Of a stretch of 64,000 nucleotides of DNA, positions 1 to 7,878 are shown in pieces. Source of the DNA: Sphingobacteriaceae bacterium (lineage in GTDB: Bacteria > Bacteroidota > Bacteroidia > Sphingobacteriales > Sphingobacteriaceae); NCBI GenBank assembly GCA_029266635.1, contig JAQSWM010000007.1, positions 62,001 to 126,000 of the forward strand, read 5' to 3'. The notes under the pieces were generated by a model. The model had not been told where the DNA came from and made no database searches. It worked only from the letters and a program-made list of their open reading frames with translations. The position numbers were made by a program, and so were the translations under genes. Every line of letters begins with the position of its first letter. Position 1 is the stretch's first letter.

Positions 1-8
1 TTTTATGA

Positions 9-2084
9 TTAAGGATTGTTAATGGTAGTGTTAACCATAGTAACAGACGCCACCAACGAGATTGCTCTTCCGTTTAAAACCGTTTGTGCGAAGTTGCCTG
101 CTGTGGAGAAAGTAATTCCTGATGTTGATATAATAGTGCCAACCATCACACCACCGCCTGCGCCATTGATAGTTGCCGCACTGCCCACATACCAGTAAAC
201 ATTCTCGGCACGTGCTCCGCCAATGAGTATCACACTTTTGGCACCTGTTGGCCCTGCAATTCCTACTGTTAAGCTGGTTGGTGCCTGGAAAACAAATACT
301 GCGTTCGGATCGCCTTTTGCATCAAGCGTCAAATCGCCATTTGTTATAAGGAAAGGCCCGGCGGCAGAACGGTATGTGCCGGGTGCTATTGTTAACCCAC
401 CTAATTCCTGTGCTTGCACTGTACCTGGCCTGTTGGCAGGGGAAATTGACAGGTAAAATGCGTTAGCTGCTGCAAGAGCAGCGGTAGCTGCCGCAAATTT
501 CGTTGCCGTGCCCGGAGGCGGCGGGGCAGAGAAAATGCCACCGGTAACAAACCCTTTGTTCAATGGTGTTTCAGTGTAAACGTCTACAGCATCATGAAAG
601 CCGGTTATTGCGGTTGATACCGCCGTTGTTCCCAGGCCTCCGTTATTGATGATCGTGTTGATGCCCTGATTAGTAACTCCGGCCGAGCCGCCAATCACTC
701 CAAAGTTTGAGGAGAACAGGGGCGATGCTACCGGAACCGCTGTAAAGTTTGCGACAATGTTTTTATTTGAATTCATTACCACCGTGATGGGATTAAGAGA
801 GCCGGAGGCATCTCCATTCCAGCCGGTAAACGTGAATCCGGTGCTCGGAGTCGCGGTCAATTGCACAGATGTGCCGTGGTTATATGTGGACTGGTTTGGG
901 TTTTTTGACACCGTACCGCCTACCGCAACCACATTCAACGTGTAAGTATTGATAGCGAAGTTTGCAACCAGGTTGCGGCTGTTATTCAGGGCAAATGTAT
1001 AGCTTGAACTTGTAGAGACAATGGTTCCGTTCTCTGTCCAGTTTCTAAACGTATACCCCGTATTTGCTGTGGCGGTCACCGTGCGTGAAGATCCGGCACT
1101 AAAAGACCCTGAACCGCTTGTTGTTCCTCCTGCTGGAGGATTTGAAGATAATGTGATCGCAAATTGTGATGCTGGTATCGCTGTGTAATTAGCAACCAGA
1201 TTCCTGTTACCGGCAATTATAAACTGATAACTTGAACTTGTTGATACAGGTACACCATTTTCAGTAAAGTTTGTGAAAAAGTAGCCGGGGTTTGGTGATG
1301 CTGTTACCGTAACGTTTGTACCTACCGTATAAGCTCCTGAACCGGTAGTTGTACCGCCTGCAACAGGATTCGACGAAAGTATTACGGCAAATGTGCCCGG
1401 CACTACAGGAACAAAGTTTGCTACAAGTGTGCGGTTGCCGGCGACGGTAAACTGATAGCTGGAGCTTGTTGAAACTACAACATTGTTAACGGTGAAGTTA
1501 CTGAAGGCAAATCCAGCATTAGGCGTTGCCGTTACTGTTATTACCGAGCCTTGAGCAAATTCGCCGCCACCTGCAACAGTGCCGCTTGTAGCCGGGCTCG
1601 CAGAAACTAAGATTTGCGGAATGCTTGTAAAGGACCAATTGTAGTCGGCAACCATTGCGGTTTTTAGCGTGTCTGTAACAGCCGCTGAAATAGTTCCGGT
1701 ATAAGTGGTAAAGGGCAACAGGGGAGTGCTTGGGGTAAACGTGAATACCTTTCCATTTGTGGTCGGGCTGATTGTTCCCGGAACAACCGTTGCTCCCTGT
1801 TTAATCACGAAGTTGGTGTTGTTTATAGTAGATGCTTTCATATCCGTATTAAATGTGACAGATATTGCTTTATTGAGCACTACATCCACTGCCTTATCCA
1901 TGGGGTCTGTTGAGACAACCTCAGGACAAAGCCCCGAGATCTCGCCCGTGTAATCATCTTTTTGGCAGCTGCCAATAAAAATTGCCAGGAGCATAATTAA
2001 TAACGGGAGAGCTCGGCGGATTTTGAAATAGTGAGCCTTCGGGGAGTAGCTATTCCTGCTAATTGAAGTAGTGATTTTATTCAT
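9..2084 (-). CDS. Ice-binding-like (DUF3494) lipoprotein with Big_5 and InlB-type repeats
   Basis: Predicted surface lipoprotein of 691 aa. A hydrophobic segment ends in a lipobox with the lipidated Cys at residue 40 (FIGSC). Residues about 52-155 form a bacterial Ig-like Big_5 domain. Four degenerate InlB-type repeats of about 70 aa follow (roughly 157-225, 231-301, 307-377, 379-448), each ending in a variant of N-(R/K)-x-L/I-V-A-N-F/Y. Residues about 455-691 match the DUF3494 ice-binding fold: it opens with an FSSNFGVIGG-like strand and contains LGGLTIAPGTY and a VFVFQ strand. The family includes proteins that bind ice or inhibit its recrystallisation, but many members are untested, so an adhesive role is also possible. 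The stop lies only 9 bases from the window edge and the gene is complete. Neighbours give no functional clue. Confidence 0.85.
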   Translation of the reverse strand: MNKITTSISRNSYSPKAHYFKIRRALPLLIMLLAIFIGSCQKDDYTGEISGLCPEVVSTDPMDKAVDVVLNKAISVTFNTDMKASTINNTNFVIKQGATVVPGTISPTTNGKVFTFTPSTPLLPFTTYTGTISAAVTDTLKTAMVADYNWSFTSIPQILVSASPATSGTVAGGGEFAQGSVITVTATPNAGFAFSNFTVNNVVVSTSSSYQFTVAGNRTLVANFVPVVPGTFAVILSSNPVAGGTTTGSGAYTVGTNVTVTASPNPGYFFTNFTENGVPVSTSSSYQFIIAGNRNLVANYTAIPASQFAITLSSNPPAGGTTSGSGSFSAGSSRTVTATANTGYTFRNWTENGTIVSTSSSYTFALNNSRNLVANFAINTYTLNVVAVGGTVSKNPNQSTYNHGTSVQLTATPSTGFTFTGWNGDASGSLNPITVVMNSNKNIVANFTAVPVASPLFSSNFGVIGGSAGVTNQGINTIINNGGLGTTAVSTAITGFHDAVDVYTETPLNKGFVTGGIFSAPPPPGTATKFAAATAALAAANAFYLSISPANRPGTVQAQELGGLTIAPGTYRSAAGPFLITNGDLTLDAKGDPNAVFVFQAPTSLTVGIAGPTGAKSVILIGGARAENVYWYVGSAATINGAGGGVMVGTIISTSGITFSTAGNFAQTVLNGRAISLVASVTMVNTTINNP

Positions 2085-2202
2085 AAGTTGCTGTTAAGTA
2101 GAAGTTTAATATGTTCTCTAATTACGCTTGAACAGAATTAAAGACATTACAAACGTAGTGACCGGAGGAGCCGCTGGGTTTACATAATTTTGGGAAAAAG
2201 TT

Positions 2203-2766
2203 CTATAATTCACACATATTCTGCCCACCTGTGATAGAGTTTATCTGCTTGAAGTGCGATGGGGTGATTCCGGCAATCTTTTTAAATTGGGTTGAAAGAT
2301 GCGCCACACTGCTGTAGCCAAGTTTCCAGGATATTTCAGACAGGCTTAAAGTGTCATACAGTAGCAGTTCTTTTGCCTTCTCTATTCTTGTGTTTATAAT
2401 GTGGCGTTCTATTGTCTTGCCCTCCAACTCTGAAAATACGTTTGCTAAATAGGTGTAGTCGAGGTTTAACTTCAAGCTTAAATAATCGGAAAAGTTAGAT
2501 TTGGCCTTGCATTCTGATCCGTGTACAAGTTCAGTTACTGCATTTTTTATTCTTTCCACAAGAATCACTTTCCTATTTTCAATCACTTCTAAGCCATAGG
2601 TCAGCAAAGCCGATTTCAGCATTAACCAATTTTCACCAGAAATACTGCTTTCAGTTTCCAGCCTTCCCAACTCCACAGATTTGCATATTAAGCCGAGGCG
2701 CTCCACTTCTTGCTTTACAATTAAAATGCAGCGCTTGCTTACCATGTCTTTAATGAACACTATCAT
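2203..2766 (-). CDS. AraC-family transcriptional regulator (short form)
   Basis: Cytoplasmic DNA-binding regulator. The C-terminal 100 residues carry the two helix-turn-helix motifs of the AraC/XylS family, with a typical second HTH around LGYSSVAHLSTQFKKIAG and the family ending TPSHFK. The N-terminal part is short and lacks a cupin-type ligand domain. It resembles the widespread small Sphingobacteriaceae AraC proteins of about 190 aa. An upstream ATG at 2850 would add 28 residues of Cys/His-rich sequence; I prefer the ATG at 2766 because the family normally begins shortly before the MVSKRC-like segment. No target is evident from context: the gene faces away from the ice-binding gene promoter and has no operon partner. 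Confidence 0.8.
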   Translation of the reverse strand: MIVFIKDMVSKRCILIVKQEVERLGLICKSVELGRLETESSISGENWLMLKSALLTYGLEVIENRKVILVERIKNAVTELVHGSECKAKSNFSDYLSLKLNLDYTYLANVFSELEGKTIERHIINTRIEKAKELLLYDTLSLSEISWKLGYSSVAHLSTQFKKIAGITPSHFKQINSITGGQNMCEL

Positions 2767-2850
2767 GCACTGGTAAGTGCAAAGCGAGTGCCTGCATTCG
2801 TGCAAAAAATACAATTTGAGCTTTATTTTTCGCTGCTGGCTACTCGTCAA

Positions 2851-3175
2851 CCTATTTATGGCCCTTGAGAGACGGTCGACATGTTATTTAAAGAAATTAT
2901 ATTTTACGAAAAAAAATTAAATTAAATTAAAGTAGTCTATCTCCAAAGATAAATTTTATTAACCAATTGTCGGCGGCCTAAAACGGGGATTAAGTGTCCT
3001 GTTTACAAAAGCTGTGGTAGCTAATACGGGCACCGTCGTCCAGCTTAAAGTGACATGTTTTATAGTTACACCTCCTTTCAAATCCTTATTGCTAGCCGAT
3101 GCGAAACTGTGTTTCTATATGAAGGGCGAGATTCAGTAGTGCCTGATGTATTTCTGTTAATTCGTTGCCTAACTC
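2851..3175. other. Intergenic region, AT-rich, no gene seen
   Basis: About 330 bases between the AraC regulator and the small Cys-rich protein. It holds a run made only of A and T at 2909-2931 and no convincing coding frame: the forward frame from 3055 overlaps the real gene in another frame and has no recognisable protein features. A promoter element lies at its right end. Confidence 0.5.
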
Positions 3176-3183
3176 TATATTTG
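3176..3183 (+). promoter_or_regulatory. -7 promoter element TATATTTG
   Basis: Exact match to the Bacteroidetes -7 consensus TAnnTTTG. A weak -33-like TTTCTG lies at 3151-3156, close to the expected 19-base spacing. The element ends five bases before the ATG at 3189. This argues for that ATG over the upstream in-frame ATG at 3165, which would lie inside the promoter, and suggests a leaderless or very short-leader transcript. Confidence 0.55.
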
Positions 3184-3188
3184 CCGCG

Positions 3189-3557
3189 ATGTTACGGCTT
3201 ACAAGCATCGTGCTTATTTTCTCCCTGCTTTCTACAAGCTTTTCCCGATGGATGCTGGTGGCTGGTTACGAGATGAACCGCAACTATATTGCCGCTGAGC
3301 TTTGTGTGAACAAGGCGAAGCCTGCAATGCATTGCAACGGCAAGTGTTATCTCGCCAAAAAGATCAAGGATGAGGAGGCGCAGCAAAAGCAACAGCGCAC
3401 ATCGTCAAAGCCGATGTTTGCGGAGGCTTATCTACAAGCCGGCGCAACATTCAAATGCTATATCTGGCAACTGGGCGAAATTTTATCACGATACCAAGCT
3501 GATTACTTTTACAATCCCTATCAATCTACCTTCCGGCCGCCACCCGTCTGGTCCTGA
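3189..3557 (+). CDS. Small membrane-anchored protein with conserved Cys motif, unknown function
   Basis: 122-aa protein with an N-terminal hydrophobic segment (LRLTSIVLIFSLLSTSF) that could be a signal anchor. The segment ELCVNK...MHCNGKCYLAKK has three Cys and a His and is the only recognisable motif; short proteins with this pattern occur in Bacteroidetes without assigned function. The spacing suggests metal binding or a disulfide outside the cytoplasm, which is inference. It lies 90 bases upstream of an outer-membrane barrel protein that also carries a Cys motif, on the same strand, so the two may be co-expressed. Start chosen from the promoter element at 3176. Confidence 0.6.
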   Translation: MLRLTSIVLIFSLLSTSFSRWMLVAGYEMNRNYIAAELCVNKAKPAMHCNGKCYLAKKIKDEEAQQKQQRTSSKPMFAEAYLQAGATFKCYIWQLGEILSRYQADYFYNPYQSTFRPPPVWS

Positions 3558-3647
3558 TCTCCCTTTTTTTAAAAACCCTTTTACGATCCACTAAATCTTT
3601 AACTGCTTGTATCGGCATTTGCCGCTACAGGCTTCACTTGTATTCTA

Positions 3648-4643
3648 ATGAACCTTCATACATCCGCTTTTAAGCGTAATCTCACTCTTGTTCTTTTTTT
3701 CTTCAGCCTGAGCGCATCAGCGTGCGATATCTGCGGCTGCTTCATGGGCATTACTCCATACGATAACCAGAGCAGTATCGGGCTGCTGTACCGTTATCGC
3801 TCTTTCAATGGTTACAGCGGTCAAAAAAACCATACGTTTCCTGATAATTCGTCTTTCTTTATCCCGGCTGATGCCGATGGCCAGGTGTACGGGCATGCTC
3901 ACTCAAGCCAAAACGACTATGAGATCTTCCGCACAGCCGAATTGAGGGGTAGGTATTTTCTGCATCGCAGGATCGAGCTGAATGCCATTTTGCCTTACAA
4001 CTCCAATTCCTCGCACTACCATGATATGACCGGAACAATCTCCGGAATAGGCGATGTGAACCTGTACGGAGGCTATCACCTCATCAGAAAACTCGATAAT
4101 AAAGGCCTGAACCAACGCCTGATTGCAGGACTGGGAATTAAGCTCCCAACAGGTAACAGTGAAGCCCACAATCTGGCAGGTGACACCTATCCGCTGCTCC
4201 AGCAGCCCGGCACCGGCAGCACCGATGGATTTATGTATGTGAACTACCTGGTGGGTTACAAAAAGTTCGGCGCAAGCCTCAACTCGTCTTACAAGATAAA
4301 CGGCAGCAATCACGCCGGCGAGAGCATCGCCAACAGCACCACTCAGTTCCTGAATGTTTTCTTTAATCAGTCGATTGGCAAGAACGTGAAGATTGTGCCA
4401 TCTATCCAAACTTTTTACGAGTACTCAGGCGGGGAGAAACTGAACGGCGTAAAAACCGGCGAACATCTGACGGATAACCTTATGACTGGTTTGGGGCTGG
4501 ATATCTTCATCAAAAACATTTCCATCAACACCGGCATTCAGTTGAACGCTTACAACGGTCCCACCGACCATCCGCAGAGTGCAGGAAAAGTGCATTTGGG
4601 GATTACTTACAACTTCAACCAGTTGTTTTATATGTTGAAGTAG
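3648..4643 (+). CDS. Outer-membrane beta-barrel protein with N-terminal CxxCxC motif
   Basis: 331-aa secreted protein. A signal peptide ends near ASA, and the mature chain begins CDICGCFMG, a compact CxxCxC cluster followed by alternating hydrophobic and aromatic beta strands typical of an outer-membrane barrel of the transporter/MetA-pathway type. His-rich loops (residues about 60-120) fit metal contact but prove nothing. The chain ends in FNQLFYMLK, near but not identical to a usual C-terminal aromatic barrel signature. The gene follows the small Cys protein and precedes an MFS transporter and hemF. The substrate is unknown; metal or heme-related transport is a guess from context. Confidence 0.65.
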   Translation: MNLHTSAFKRNLTLVLFFFSLSASACDICGCFMGITPYDNQSSIGLLYRYRSFNGYSGQKNHTFPDNSSFFIPADADGQVYGHAHSSQNDYEIFRTAELRGRYFLHRRIELNAILPYNSNSSHYHDMTGTISGIGDVNLYGGYHLIRKLDNKGLNQRLIAGLGIKLPTGNSEAHNLAGDTYPLLQQPGTGSTDGFMYVNYLVGYKKFGASLNSSYKINGSNHAGESIANSTTQFLNVFFNQSIGKNVKIVPSIQTFYEYSGGEKLNGVKTGEHLTDNLMTGLGLDIFIKNISINTGIQLNAYNGPTDHPQSAGKVHLGITYNFNQLFYMLK

Positions 4644-4648
4644 CCTGC

Positions 4649-4666
4649 GCCGGAGCTGGCTCCGGC
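4649..4666. terminator. Perfect GC-rich hairpin after the barrel gene
   Basis: Seven-base-pair stem GCCGGAG/CTCCGGC with loop CTGG, six bases past the stop of the barrel gene. No U-tract follows, so it may attenuate or protect the 3' end rather than terminate. Confidence 0.4.
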
Positions 4667-4710
4667 TTCCAAAACGATTTATTTTCTATATTCGGTGACT
4701 TAAACTACTT

Positions 4711-5970
4711 ATGGCCCACCACTCTGACCCTGCCAAAAGGAATGTGATCTTTCTGGTTATCGTTGCCGCTTTAGGCTATTTCGTTGATATCTACGACCTG
4801 GTGCTGTTTTCCATTGTTCGCATCCATAGTTTTAAAGACATTGGAGTGCCGGACAGCGATATGCGCATTGATGGCGAATACGTGATCAATATGCAGATGG
4901 GCGGGCTGTTACTGGGTGGCATTCTGTGGGGCATAATTGGCGACAAGTTTGGCAGGATCAAGGTGCTTTTCGGGTCTATTTTACTGTACTCGCTGGCGAA
5001 CATCGCCAACGGGCTGGTTACCGATATCCATAGTTACGCCATTATACGCTTTATTGCCGGGATCGGGCTTGCCGGTGAGTTGGGCGCAGGCATCACGCTC
5101 GTCAGCGAAACCATGAGTAAGGAACACCGCGGCTATGGCACCATGATAGTTGCAACAATTGGCTTGTTTGGCGCTGCCACAGCAGCCACCGTAGCGGAGA
5201 ACTTCCCCTGGCAAACGGCTTATTTTGTAGGTGGCGGGCTGGGGCTGATCCTGCTGGTGCTGCGGGTGGGAACGTTCGAGTCGGGAATGTATAAGGAAGC
5301 GGCAAGCCAGCGTGTTTCAAAAGGGAATTTCCTGATGTTGTTTCAGGGGCGGCAGCGCTTCCTTAAATACCTATATTGCATTTTAATCGGTGCGCCGCTT
5401 TGGTTTGTGGTGGGGATTCTGGTTACACAGTCGCCCGAATTTGGAAAAGCCCTGAATTCGCCTGATGTTCTGAGTGCAGGGACCGGGATTTTCTATACCT
5501 ACATCGGTTTGGCCGTCGGCGATGTGGTTGCCGGGCTGCTTGCGCAACTCACAAAATCCCGGAGGCTTACGATGTTCATTTTTCACATCGTTTCGTTTGT
5601 AAGCGTGATCGTTTACCTGAGCCGGGAGGGTATTACAGCTTCTGAATTCAAGTACATCTGTCTTTTTATGGGTTTTTCTGTGGGATATTGGGCAACTTTT
5701 GTCACCATCGCTTCCGAACAGTTCGGTACCAACATCCGGGCAACGGTAACCACCACGGTTCCCAATTTTGTACGTGGCTCGCTGATTCCGATCACCCTTG
5801 TATTCGAGGTTTTCGTCAAACAATACAATATCATTACAGCTGCTTACATCATGATGGCGATCCTTACAGTGATTGCGTTGTTTGCCCTGAGCCAGCTTAA
5901 AGAAAGCTTCAGCAAAGACCTGGATTACCTGGAAGAAGATCCGCTGAGTCAGGGCAGTGTACTTTCTTAA
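4711..5970 (+). CDS. MFS transporter (metabolite:H+ symporter-like)
   Basis: Inner-membrane transporter of 419 aa with about 12 predicted transmembrane helices. The loop between helices 2 and 3 has the MFS signature IIGDKFGRIKVL, and AGIGLAGELGAGITLV resembles the helix-5 region of sugar and metabolite symporters. The substrate cannot be assigned. The stop lies two bases before the first possible hemF start, so the two are very likely co-transcribed. A role in moving a heme-pathway metabolite is conceivable but unsupported beyond proximity. Confidence 0.85.
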   Translation: MAHHSDPAKRNVIFLVIVAALGYFVDIYDLVLFSIVRIHSFKDIGVPDSDMRIDGEYVINMQMGGLLLGGILWGIIGDKFGRIKVLFGSILLYSLANIANGLVTDIHSYAIIRFIAGIGLAGELGAGITLVSETMSKEHRGYGTMIVATIGLFGAATAATVAENFPWQTAYFVGGGLGLILLVLRVGTFESGMYKEAASQRVSKGNFLMLFQGRQRFLKYLYCILIGAPLWFVVGILVTQSPEFGKALNSPDVLSAGTGIFYTYIGLAVGDVVAGLLAQLTKSRRLTMFIFHIVSFVSVIVYLSREGITASEFKYICLFMGFSVGYWATFVTIASEQFGTNIRATVTTTVPNFVRGSLIPITLVFEVFVKQYNIITAAYIMMAILTVIALFALSQLKESFSKDLDYLEEDPLSQGSVLS

Positions 5971-6014
5971 CTATGGTTTCTCTGTCGCAAACAGAAAATT
6001 GCACTTTTGCCCAC

Positions 6015-6908
6015 ATGTTTAGCAAGGAGACAATAAGTGAAGATTATAAGATCATTCAGGATGAAATTTGCAGGGGCTTAGAGCTGGCAGACGGCTCGGC
6101 AAAGTTTGCAGAAGAACTGTGGGAACGTGAAGGCGGCGGTGGCCGTACCCGGATCATCCAGAACGGCAACGTGATTGAGAAGGGCGGAGTGAACTTCTCG
6201 GCTGTGCACGGCAAGCTGCCTGAATCGCTGAAGAAAGTCTTAAAAACCGATCAGGATGATTTCTTTGCAACCGGTGTCTCCATTGTGATCCATCCCAAGC
6301 ATCCGCTAGTGCCGATCATCCACATGAACATCCGGTATTTTGAAATGAGTGATGAGGTGCGCTGGTTTGGCGGAGGCATCGACCTTACGCCTCACTACGT
6401 TTTTGAGGATGATGCACGTTTTTTTCATCAGCAGTTAAAGCAAACTTGTGATCAGTACAGCGCTGAGTTTTATCCAAAATTCAAGATCTGGGCGGATGAT
6501 TATTTTTACATCAAACATCGCAACGAAACCCGCGGCGTAGGCGGCATTTTTTACGACAAGCTTACGCCGGATTCGTCTGGCTTAGATTGGGGCAGCCTTT
6601 TTGCGTTCTCTAAATCTGTTGGCCGCACCTTTGTGCCCGCTTATGCCGAACTGATCAAACGCAACAAAGACAAACAGTTCACCGATGCGCAGAAGCAATG
6701 GCAATATCAACGCCGTAGCCGCTATGTAGAATTCAACCTGGTTTATGATGCCGGAACACGCTTCGGGCTTGAAACGAACGGGCGTATTGAATCTATTTTA
6801 ATGAGCCTTCCGCCGCAGGCCAACTGGGTTTACGATTTCAGCCCGCAGCCCGGCAGCGAGGAAGAAAAAACCTTAAAGTACCTGAAAAAAGGCGTAGATT
6901 GGGCTTGA
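6015..6908 (+). CDS. hemF: Oxygen-dependent coproporphyrinogen III oxidase
   Basis: Catalyses the O2-dependent oxidative decarboxylation of coproporphyrinogen III to protoporphyrinogen IX in heme synthesis; soluble cytoplasmic homodimer. Family hallmarks are present throughout: WEREGGGGRTRII, GVNFSAVHG, VRWFGGGIDLTPHY, DDYFYIKHRNETRGVGGIF, RRSRYVEFNLVYDAGTRFGL and the ending ILMSLPPQANW. An ATG at 5973 is in frame, but the aligned family starts close to the second ATG at 6015 (MFSKETISEDY), giving 297 aa, the usual length. It is preceded by the MFS gene in the same probable operon. Having this enzyme implies aerobic growth. Confidence 0.96.
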   Translation: MFSKETISEDYKIIQDEICRGLELADGSAKFAEELWEREGGGGRTRIIQNGNVIEKGGVNFSAVHGKLPESLKKVLKTDQDDFFATGVSIVIHPKHPLVPIIHMNIRYFEMSDEVRWFGGGIDLTPHYVFEDDARFFHQQLKQTCDQYSAEFYPKFKIWADDYFYIKHRNETRGVGGIFYDKLTPDSSGLDWGSLFAFSKSVGRTFVPAYAELIKRNKDKQFTDAQKQWQYQRRSRYVEFNLVYDAGTRFGLETNGRIESILMSLPPQANWVYDFSPQPGSEEEKTLKYLKKGVDWA

Positions 6909-6921
6909 GCTTATTTGCAAC

Positions 6922-7872
6922 ATGAAATATCTTATTCTTTTCCTCTCTTTTACTATCAGCCTGAACGCACGGCCCGCATCGTTTAAGAACCCGAATAAAG
7001 CCAAGGCTTATAACTATATCATCAGCGATTCTTCTGGGAAAAGTGGGGAGAAAAGCGTTCCGGGCAAGGTCAGGTTCAGTAATCCGGAGGCAATGCGGGA
7101 ATTCTTCCGTTACGCTCCCGACAGAAAGCCTCTTGTGTTTGCCCATCGCGGCGGCACATCAGCCGGCTATCCGGAAAACTGCATTGCCACCTTTCAGCAT
7201 ACGCTCGAAACTGTAACTCCTTTCTTTGAAACCGATCCGCATCTTACAAAAGATAGCGTGATTGTCCTGCTGCACGATGGCGTCCTCGACCGCACCACCA
7301 CCGGGAAAGGAAAGTTAAGCGACTACACCTGGGAGGAAGTAAAGAAGCTGCGATTAAAAGATCCGGAAGGGAATGTTACCAATTACAGGATCCCTACTCT
7401 CGAAGAAGCTTTGCGATGGAGCAAGGGCAAGGCGGTTTTTATGCTCGATAAAAAGGATGTCCCGCTTGCCATGCTGGCCGACAGGATAAAGAAGTTAAAT
7501 GCCACTTCAAGAGTGATCATCTCAGCTTACACATTAGAAGAAGCGAAATATCACTACTCTCAAAATCCAGACATTATGCTGGAGGCATTTCTTAAAAATG
7601 AAAAAGAGTTTGCCGAATACCAGTCTTCCGGCATTCCGTGGGAGAACCTGTTTGCGTACGTGAGCCAGCCTAAAGAGAAGAAGTTTTACGACCTCTTACA
7701 CGCGAACGGAGTAATGGCGATGGTTTATACCGCAACGGTGATAGAAAAGCAGCCCGTGGAGAAGCGGCTTCAGGACTACAAACGTGCTATTGAGGGCGGA
7801 GCTGATTTGCTCTTATCGGACCGTGTCAAGGAAGTTGCAGAGGTGGTTTACAACTTGAGAACGAATAAGTAG
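6922..7872 (+). CDS. Glycerophosphodiester phosphodiesterase
   Basis: Secreted or periplasmic enzyme of 316 aa that hydrolyses glycerophosphodiesters to glycerol-3-phosphate and an alcohol. A signal peptide spans residues 1-16. The GDPD TIM-barrel motifs are visible: HRGG at 75-78, PEN at 84-86, E103 and D105 in FETDPHLT, and H118 in LLHDGVLDRTTTG. About 55 residues without recognised domain lie between the signal and the barrel. It starts 13 bases after hemF on the same strand and is probably the last gene of that transcript. Together with the phospholipase C at 10.5 kb it could salvage phospholipid head groups. Confidence 0.92.
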   Translation: MKYLILFLSFTISLNARPASFKNPNKAKAYNYIISDSSGKSGEKSVPGKVRFSNPEAMREFFRYAPDRKPLVFAHRGGTSAGYPENCIATFQHTLETVTPFFETDPHLTKDSVIVLLHDGVLDRTTTGKGKLSDYTWEEVKKLRLKDPEGNVTNYRIPTLEEALRWSKGKAVFMLDKKDVPLAMLADRIKKLNATSRVIISAYTLEEAKYHYSQNPDIMLEAFLKNEKEFAEYQSSGIPWENLFAYVSQPKEKKFYDLLHANGVMAMVYTATVIEKQPVEKRLQDYKRAIEGGADLLLSDRVKEVAEVVYNLRTNK

Positions 7873-7878
7873 GTTTCC

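Noticed and set aside
16..1953. Forward-strand ORFs opposite the ice-binding lipoprotein
   Set aside because: They are short, lack any recognisable domain and lie wholly within a well-supported reverse gene with clear repeats.
3055..3276. 73-codon forward ORF before the Cys-rich protein
   Set aside because: It overlaps the real gene in another frame and runs through its promoter element.
3903..4409. 168-codon reverse ORF inside the barrel gene
   Set aside because: It is antisense to a gene with signal peptide and barrel pattern and shows no protein family features.
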